From the NCBI GenBank assembly GCA_964035545.1, contig OZ037771.1:15042789-15106788 (forward strand): a stretch of DNA of 64,000 nt, in the 5' to 3' direction. A program made the position numbers and the translations under genes. The notes under the pieces are model-generated. The model saw only the letters and a list, made by a program, of their open reading frames with translations. It had not been told where the DNA came from and did no database searches. Below, in pieces: positions 56,901 through 64,000 of the stretch (position 1 is its first letter; each line of letters begins with the position of its first letter). Source of the DNA: Bugula neritina. Its lineage: Eukaryota; Bryozoa; Gymnolaemata; Cheilostomatida; Bugulidae.

Positions 56901-57122
56901 TTCGAGATAACATAGTTTGCACGTATATAAAAGAGAGAGCTGCTATGTAAAAGTTACAAGATTACCTGATTTACTCTGTAATAGTTGAGATTGTGAAAAG
57001 TTCTGCCCAGTCCGAACATTTTGCTTGCAAAATGAGTGTTTGATGGTCACACTTCTTGACGTGAAGGTTTGATCAATGTGATCACTTAAAAGCATGAAAA
57101 TGACACAAAGAGAAGACCTCAT
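50923..57122 (-). CDS. Secreted/membrane SGNH (GDSL) lipase, phospholipase-B1-like
   Basis: Exons in transcription order: 56966-57122 (signal peptide MRSSLCVIFMLLS), one exon ending at 56252 and running into the N gap, 56047-56173, 55675-55721, 55468-55576, 54820-54952, 54000-54160, 52910-53075, 52178-52273, 51809-51871, 50923-51087 (TAA). The known part is about 425 aa. SGNH motifs are in order: GMGDSLTTG (nucleophile Ser), ILVGTNDLC (Asn block), FAPDCVHWSSKGH (catalytic Asp and His). The order and the NILKLFNPHVDGFSMG and TYSVENYKKYIRRALDYLH segments match phospholipase B1, but with one catalytic domain rather than the four of vertebrate PLB1. The C-terminus (SHHILVFLLTMWMF) is hydrophobic: a membrane anchor or GPI signal. 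By family it hydrolyses phospholipid or other ester bonds extracellularly. Phases close at every visible border. Confidence 0.92.
51270..51690. repeat. ATTATATTATAT low-complexity tract in the lipase last intron
   Basis: About 400 bases of degenerate ATTAT/TATAATATT repeats with no coding content. Confidence 0.9.
52032..52625. repeat. 357-bp tandem duplication copying part of a lipase exon
   Basis: Bases 52032-52233 recur at 52389-52590 with a single difference, and 52348-52382 recurs at 52591-52625; the second unit lacks the counterpart of 52234-52347. The copied part includes the 3' 56 nt of exon 52178-52273 plus its donor (copy at 52535-52590), but not the acceptor or the exon start carrying the catalytic Asp. 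The copy therefore leaves a donor-only pseudoexon upstream of the true exon in transcription order. Confidence 0.93.
52785..52865 (-). mobile_element. tRNA-derived SINE head (different tRNA-like sequence)
   Basis: The reverse complement has TGGTGTAACGG (A-box) and GGTTCAAATGC (B-box-like) about 40 bases apart, ending in GAGGGCA. The head differs from the 20140 family, and no body is recognisable. Confidence 0.65.
54385..54570 (-). mobile_element. tRNA-derived SINE (20140 family) in a lipase intron
   Basis: The reverse complement carries GTGTAATGGTTAGCACCC, B-box GGTTCGATTCC and the body GGAGTTCAGAGAACTGGGTG, also seen at 24271-24430. Confidence 0.82.
54600..54710 (-). mobile_element. Second adjacent SINE head of the same family
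   Basis: GTGTAATGGTTAGCACACTT and a diverged B-box (GGTTTGATTCC) on the minus strand, about 30 bases from the preceding copy and in the same orientation. Confidence 0.78.
55930..55995 (-). mobile_element. Short tRNA-like SINE fragment
   Basis: The reverse complement gives GTGGTGTAATTGGTTGCAAA and the B-box-like GGTTCAAACCCC. Strongly eroded. Confidence 0.5.
56301..56500. other. Assembly gap (200 N)
   Basis: Exactly 200 N, a standard placeholder length, so the true gap size is unknown. It hides the 5' part of the second lipase exon and possibly another small exon. Confidence 0.99.
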
Positions 57123-58348
57123 GTTCTAAACATAAGTTCTACAATGAGCTGATGTCTTACAGAAGAAAAGTTATTGATTCAGAATTTAGATCTGCTGCTT
57201 AGTTTGTCTTCAGTTACGTAATCTTGATAAAGATAGCTAGCAGCTATAACTTTATAAGTACTTGAAAAACAATTATGTATCAGAAAGCTACAATTAGCAA
57301 ACTATATTTCAATATTCTTTGGCAGGTTATATATATACATATAGTATTATAATTTGAATCAATTCAAAGGTGAGTAGAGTTCAAGTGGTGGCATTTGAAT
57401 AAAAAATCAGTAAAAGGAAAACTTATATATTGCAATGATCTTTGAAGTACTGCATAGCTATTAACTTTAAAACTTATTGAGTGTGTCACTCACACTTTGA
57501 AGAAGCATCTTTGCCTTTGAATGTAGTAACTCAAAGATAACGTATTAACTCTTCTTGTACACGAGTTTTCACTTCTTGCTTTATATTTTTTTTCATTTCA
57601 GATTTATCGTAAATTTGCAAGTACATGATATGTTTAAAAACTTTTTAAGCCATTCAAAAACGCCTACAGGTTTTGTTATTAGCATAAATACAAGAAACAA
57701 TATTTGAAATTTGTATTTACTTTTTACGGATACATTAAGTTTGTGTCTAAATTTTTCAAATAATATTTTAACACAACTGGTTTTAAAATTCAAATCAATC
57801 TGCGCACCAATATTGTAGAACTGTGAAGCCAGATATGAAGGAAACCCTGGCAACAAAAAGTATGTCACCAGTTCTTAAAAGAGGGTTTAGAAATATCTGG
57901 TACACTTTTTTTCACTAACCGCGACTTAAGATGCAATTTCCAAGATTCAAACTGAAGGCGCATTCAAAAAACAATCTTTTTTTCTATCATTGCCTATGCA
58001 GTCTCAAGCACCTGTCTCACTTTATACTTCGAGTGTGACCTTAGAATTTTGCTGACCAGTCAATGATCTTGCCTTGGGTTTGGCCTTAGGTTTATCCAGC
58101 AGATTGCTGAGAATGTCAATAAAAGGCATTTAACTTAGCCTTGTTCCTCTATAATGTAGCTTTTGTTATATAGCAACTATATACATTACTCTAAGGCCAC
58201 AAACCTCATCCTCTACTTTTTAATAATAAATCACAGTCAAACACTTGGTTAATTAATATAAGTTGCCCTAACCTGAAGAGAGGATTTGTTGTTATTATAC
58301 TCATGACACAAGCACGTCTGTAGGATAACTAGCAACCTTTCGGACAAC
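57123..58348. other. Divergent intergenic region between lipase and methyltransferase
   Basis: About 1.2 kb separates two genes transcribed away from each other. It is AT-rich with no repeat family recognised, and no TATA box stands out. A shared promoter is possible but unsupported. Confidence 0.45.
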
Positions 58349-61300
58349 ATGCAACAAGAGAATAAAGAAAACCAGAGGTAAGACTTTTTAGTGTAGATAA
58401 CACTCTGCAATTTTGATGAACAAATGCCGATTGCAGTTTTCCTATGTATAATAAAGTAGATATTTTTAGTTTAAACTCTCTTAGGCCTAGGTAATCCAGT
58501 GTGAAGCAATGGTGACTACCCTATAAATCCAAATATAGCAAACTGAAGATTATGAACTGAATCTAAACAAAAAATAGATATTTACACCAAAATTATTCCT
58601 ATTCCTATAACATTATGAACAAATAATACTTTTTAATTAGTCCTATATATCATTTGTTTTATAAATAATATTTCCTATACTTTTTTTTATAATAATATAC
58701 TATCAAACCATATTATTTCAAATTTCAAATATGAATTGAAAAGAAATTAAATTCTGCAACTTAGAACAAGCCAACAGTTACAACCGAATACTCATTTGGT
58801 GCTGGTAAAGTCATGTAACGTCAATTGTCATAAACATTTAGTAAACTAGGTCTTCAATTTAGTAGAAAGGGTAGACCCAGTTTACACCAATTCTACGTCA
58901 AGATTAAAATATTACCAGAAATTCGAGTTGGAAGTGCTTTTAATTATCTTATTACTTTATGCGTCCAAGGCCTTTCAGTAATAACTAATTTTGAACTGCG
59001 CAGCTGTAAAAATAAATTGTGCATAATTTATATAGCTACAAAACTTGATATAAGCTACTATAAATGTAATTTGATTGTAAAGGCAGACACTTACAACTCT
59101 ATTTTGCTTCTTCAGACAGAGATCAACAATCATGTTTCCTGCAGTGCGAAAGTATGATGATCCTATGCTATGTGCTGATTACGTCAGAAACAGGCCTAAG
59201 TATCCCCCGCAGATTATCAACACTATTTTAGATTATATTGACGAAAGAGTGAGTCATAATGTCAATTCATATTTTATATTTAACAGCCACTGTATAATTC
59301 CTCAGGAATTGATGATATGTAATTTTTTCGCAAGCTGGATTTAAAATTTTAACCCATTCAACTACCAGCTCTGGGTATTAAGATTTAATACATGCATCAA
59401 GGCAAAACAATTTTTCGAATTTCAATTTCTGTTAGTTTGGAAAGTAGTGCTTTGTGACATATATCTATGTGAATGTTACAGAAGGACACGCCCATCTCAG
59501 GGAGGTTCCCATTGGCTGTAGATGTTGGATGTGGACCAGGTGTGACATCAACCTTTCCACTCTCTCCATACTTTGATAAGGTTCTTGGAGTAGACATCAG
59601 TGAAGCTCAGATTAGAGAAGCAAATCTTCACAATGACTTTGATAATATTGAGTACAGGTGAGTCTATTTAATGCTGGTAAATACTATAGTTGAGTACTAC
59701 AAGTGAGTACTACAAGTGAGTATGAAATTAGCCAGTACATATCTGTTGCAGTTTACAAAAGTAAAAAAGTTCTTAGACCACATATCTCAGCACAGACAGG
59801 AGTGTTTTATTTGGGTTTATATAATCTTTTTACGTCAATATAGTATGCTTTCACCAGCTTTGAAAATTTATTACAAATTGAGAATCTGAAAATGCCTCTC
59901 AAAGCTTTGCTTTGTTTTAGAGTGACAAGAGGGGAAACACTGCCTTTGGATGACAATTCTGCTACTCTGGTACAAGTGGCTACTGGTCTGCCCTTTCTGG
60001 ACCACAAGAAGTTCTACAGAGAATGTGACAGAGTTCTGGTTCCTGGAGGAGTTATTGCTGCCTATACATATAGCTGTCAAGAGTACAGAGTGGTTGGACA
60101 TCCAAATGCGTGGGAACTTTCTGCGATTATGAATGAGGTAATGCAGACTGAGTTATACACAATTACTCGACGCAGTTGATGCAGCAAGACAGGCAGTAGT
60201 TGAAATATAATGTTCGACTTACTCGACAGTCTGCGTAAGAGTCCCCTCGTGCAGTCTTTACTTTTACTTTCACTCTCACAATAGCCAATATCCAAGCCGT
60301 ACAAGCTGGTAGGAAATCCGGTAGGGAATCCGAATGCTTGTAAGGCAGTTAGCCAATCGCCTCAGGTTAGCTTGTAGCTTATCTGCTAAAGACTATAAAC
60401 CACATTATATTCCAGTAATGGTATCATCTGATATATACATAAATCTACTAGCATACATAATGCACCATTTATAGGGTGTTTTCACAATGAAAGTTTGATA
60501 ACCGTGCATAAATAAAATATTGCAATAGAGGGGTTTCAAACATCCCTCTAGAGGAATTTGTATTTTAAAGTTGTCTCCCCCTAAAGGTATTGGGGGCAGT
60601 CTCCATAATATATAGAAGGCCCATAAAATAAGTAGAAATGTAAGGTTTGAGTGAAGACTACTACTAGTATAAGTTTCATTTTTTCTGAGATTAATATTTT
60701 GGCATAAGTACACATATGAGCAGTTTCAAAAAATTTTTAAAAAATTTTGTTAATGATAAATGGCACAAAAACAAAACTTCAAAGCATATTTGTGGTTTTG
60801 GTTATTGAGCAAATCTGAAGCTGGCAGCTGTCATTATTATTTGCTTTGCTGACTGTAACCAGTCTGTTTAGAGCTGCTAACCTTTCAACTCTTAGAACAA
60901 TAATAACATGCTCGTACACTATATAGCTGCACTAGTGGGCTCTGTCTTACTGAACTCCAAATGCTCCAAATTATGGGTTGGAACACATGCCTGTATGTTT
61001 ATGAAGGCACTGGCTCATTTGTATTAACATGTTCACGTACTTACACACCTATACTATGAAAATAACTAAGCCACCCTACTATCTAATATTTCTATATATC
61101 AAAAAAATTATTATAAATATAAAGATATGTATTAAAATAGATAGATTAAATTTGTAATTTCAAACAACATCTTATCTAAAAATGCTAAACACTGTATAAC
61201 TATATATATGTTTTAAAAGCATTTGTTTACATGGCATGCCTGCAAGTCAATGAAAATATTTAGAGAACAGTAAAAAGAATATTAAGAACTCATGGCTATA

Positions 61301-62795
61301 TAGAGACCTGAAACAGTGATGTTCAAATTAAATATACTTTAAATATACTTCATGCATTGTCTTCTCTAACATATTTTAGTCATAAATCCTTAAACTAGAC
61401 AAACTGCCAGGCTACTTTAATTGTAAAGCAAATTTTTACATTTCATTTACAAAGTCAAATTATTTTAGAGCAAAATTTTTTATTGGCTTGAAATTTTAGA
61501 TACCTGAAAGAGTAAATTCCAGTCAAAACCCAGAGTCTTCAGATTACAACATGATGGTCATCAGGAAATACACAGATCCAAATCTACAGATCCCATACGC
61601 AGACAGGAAAAGGTGATGAATTTAGTTAGCATCACAAAAATATGAAGTACATGAATATTGCTGGAAGTCAATTTTGTTTCAATAATGGCATTGTACATTG
61701 TTTCAACATTCAAATACTTATCTTTTTTATTATTTTCATCACAATTTTTCATCATTACAAAATTTTATTACAAAATTATTTCAAAATTAGTTTATTTTGT
61801 AGATTTCTAGCGTTTACTTTTTTTCAGATATTTGCTGTTATGATTATGTAACTCAGCAGACATGCAGCAGACAACATGGTGATAAAAATTATTGCCAAAA
61901 GTTCATGCAGTTTTATAGTCTGTAAAATCTCACTCTGAGTATGGTGCCCTACTGGTCAAAGACTAGCCCTGTGTCCTCATAACTCCAAGGAGAAGTGAAA
62001 CCTAAAATTTACCTGCAATTAAGTGGTGCTATTTCTTGAGAACTGCAAGTAATTGAATTACCAAACACAAAACATAATTTAACAATTAAACATTATTTTT
62101 ATTTTGTAGAATTGACAATGTATATATGAATGTACACAGTACAATTGCCGGCTTCCTGGAATTCTACCTCTCTGCATCGTTTGTACGAAAGTATGTGAAC
62201 AGCTGCAGTGAAACCATGGCATGGTGGAAAACCTGCGGGGAAAGGTAATTGCGATTCACTGTTTTATTGTTTTGCCATCAAAATTTTTAGAATATAATGG
62301 AACATATGTTGTGCAAAGCTAACAAAACCGTCTAATATCTGACTTCAGTCTCACTTTAGCTGTGTGAATAAGTACCAATTGTTTACAATATACAATTTTC
62401 GCCAGAGTAACAATGTGTGGCTGTGTGGTGTTTTAGATGAGTATAAAAAATTTTACAGAAGTTTATAGTCACCATCCCTGTGAGAACCCCCTGATGAAAG
62501 GGGGTTTTGTTAGAACGGGCTAAGGATTTGTTCAGATGAGGCACAAGAGCAATTATGACTGGATGCTCTTCCTAACATCACCAATAGCCTTTGTCGGCCG
62601 GGGCTCGAACCCATGACTTCGTGTTCACAAAGCAAACACTCTAACCCCTAGACCACAGCTGCTCCCTTAGATAAGTATGACTATACTGTCTATATTTTCT
62701 ATTTCAGAATGATGGAGGCATATGGTACAGATGATCCAGAAGCACCGTTAACCTACCAAATGGAGGTTTTTATGCTGTTGGGTCGAAAAAGTTAA
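58349..62795 (+). CDS. Class I SAM-dependent methyltransferase (Methyltransf_11-like)
   Basis: Exons: 58349-58377, 59116-59248, 59482-59657, 59921-60137, 61500-61612, 62110-62244, 62708-62795 (TAA), giving 296 aa. The first short exon (MQQENKENQ) joins in frame to the Met at 59132. If it is untranslated, the protein starts at MFPAVRKYDD and has 281 aa. The SAM-binding fold shows motif I LAVDVGCGPGVTS, motif II VLGVDISEAQI, the ATLVQVATGLPFLD region and post-I VLVPGGVIAAYTY. The layout matches small uncharacterised eukaryotic methyltransferases related to trans-aconitate methyltransferases, often annotated after Dictyostelium DDB_G0268948. The methyl acceptor is unknown. The last three exons have a broken copy at 47276-49522. 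Confidence 0.9.
60138..61499 (+). other. Longest methyltransferase intron, nothing recognised inside
   Basis: About 1.36 kb of AT-rich sequence between the exons ending at 60137 and starting at 61500. The flanking exons join in phase 0, and no additional exon with good borders was seen. Confidence 0.6.
62462..62670 (-). mobile_element. Second copy of the 27152-type SINE in a methyltransferase intron
   Basis: It shares the tRNA-like head (B-box GGGTTCGAGCCCC on the minus strand, stronger than in the 27152 copy), the GGAAGAGCATCCAGTCATAA core and the tail hairpin, here AACCCCC/GGGGGTT. Target duplications were not clear. Confidence 0.83.
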
Positions 62796-64000
62796 AAGAG
62801 TACGGGGTTTAAAGTAGTATTTTACCTTCATTTGTAAAATAACTGTAAAATATATAGTATGGGAGTTGATTATACTAGCATATACATGGAAAACCCGGTA
62901 CGTTAGGGATTGGAATCATAATGCTGCTAATTTGTTTCTAAACAGTAACTACTAGCAATAACTTTTCACAGGTGTTCTTATATTGTTATGAACTATTGAT
63001 TTGGATTATTCTAGCCTAAATGCATGTTTCATTTATATTCGCTTCTGCAAGTACAGTTTATATGCTCTCATTGAGTATATTGTCATATATATAGAGCTAT
63101 TTTTTTATGTCTGCAGCAAATATTACATTTATTATAATCAAGTGCTGTGTATTTACCCAGGTTGAGGTCAATTCACTAAGTCCATGAAATTATGTTTAAG
63201 CAATCAACTGAAATTATTATTCAGATGAAACAAAAATACATGTGTTGTAAGACATTTTAATATCATGTGTATATATATATATATAATGTATAAAATGTAT
63301 ATAAATGTGTATATGTACTGTGCATGTGCATGTGTGTGTGTGAACTTCAAAACCTCTGCCTATAGTACTGCATGAATGTACAGAAAAAACTCTTTTATTG
63401 ACCTTCACAACTACATTATTTTTCTTCTCTTATTTGCAATGTTGCTATCAAAATTTTAATTTACTGAAAAGTTCTGCTAACTGGAATTATTTCAGCGAAA
63501 TTGCTGCCTGTTTGCTTGTGAAAGTCAGCTATACAGCCTGCAACTCATCAAGATAAGTCCTATCTGCACTGACTCGTTTATCTTTAGTTTTCTTCTTCAT
63601 TCTGTATAGTATACAGACTGTTGCAAAAGTTGCCAAAGGCCTATTCAATAGGCAAAACCATAAGTTTGTAGCTTAAAAAATAAACTAGGTCATGTGCAGT
63701 AAAGCAGACCATGCCTATAACATAGAGAAATGAATGCAATTTTACATATATTTAAATACAATAGCCAAAAGTTGGCACATGTAAGTGAATTTTCTGGAAC
63801 ACAGCCATAATAAGTATAATCATGACTCAAACAGTACAATTAGGGAACGTCACACCTGACAACCACTTTGAATATAAAAAGTACAGCTGTGATTTATGAT
63901 TAAAAACTAGTTGGTGAGATTTGTAACCTTACAGCCGTTGCAGGTCATGACAGTTTTTAGAACAGCATTTCCTGACAAATAAGAAGAGTTTATATAGCTT
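62796..64000. other. 3' flank of the methyltransferase, nothing recognised
   Basis: AT-rich sequence with small TA/TG tracts near 63,270-63,340. No exon was supported up to the window end. Confidence 0.5.

Noticed and set aside
57593-57868. 91-residue minus-strand open frame as a small gene
   Set aside because: Composition is that of random AT-rich sequence; no signal, domain or splice context supports it.

Overview
This is AT-rich eukaryotic DNA, almost certainly from an invertebrate animal. The genes are split by short introns with GT..AG borders, and the introns hold SINEs, LINE fragments, a Tc1-type transposon and many micro- and minisatellites. The gene content (a CYP3-clan P450 cluster, a Gal3ST-type sulfotransferase, a phospholipase-B-like SGNH lipase and a small SAM methyltransferase) fits a marine invertebrate such as a sponge, mollusc or annelid. 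The sequence alone does not settle the phylum. All exon models were built by hand from reading frame, splice borders and comparison of paralogues within the window.

Region 1 (1-38,700) is a cluster of four cytochrome P450 genes. CYP-1 (946-6380, +, 5' end outside the window) and CYP-2 (7704-14423, +, complete, 12 coding exons, 518 aa) are followed by CYP-3 (15592-22915, -) and CYP-4 (25994-35759, -; each 12 coding exons, 520 aa). All four share intron positions and phases, and most exon lengths are identical. CYP-3 and CYP-4 lie in a tandem segmental duplication (about 14,660-25,135 and 25,136-38,700) that also copied promoters, a noncoding first exon and 3' flanks. Later insertions separate the copies: SINEs, a Tc1 element, two LINE fragments and a perfect 92-bp foldback. 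All four proteins lack the usual acidic residue of the I-helix (Gln in CYP-1/2, Arg in CYP-3/4), and both duplicated promoters carry a 14-bp-arm palindrome with a TATA motif in each arm.

Region 2 (38,700-47,270) holds a 21-bp minisatellite, a two-exon type II membrane sulfotransferase (40951-42572, -), a long (TA)n tract and a candidate MITE.

Region 3 (47,276-62,795) holds an SGNH/GDSL lipase (50923-57122, -; one exon runs into a 200-N assembly gap) and, divergently, a methyltransferase gene (58349-62795, +). Just beyond the lipase 3' end is a 5'-truncated copy of the same methyltransferase (47276-49522, -), with one coding exon split by a LINE. The last 1.2 kb shows no gene.

The P450s and sulfotransferase could in principle act as phase I and phase II or sterol/lipid-modifying enzymes, but nothing in the sequence shows a shared pathway.
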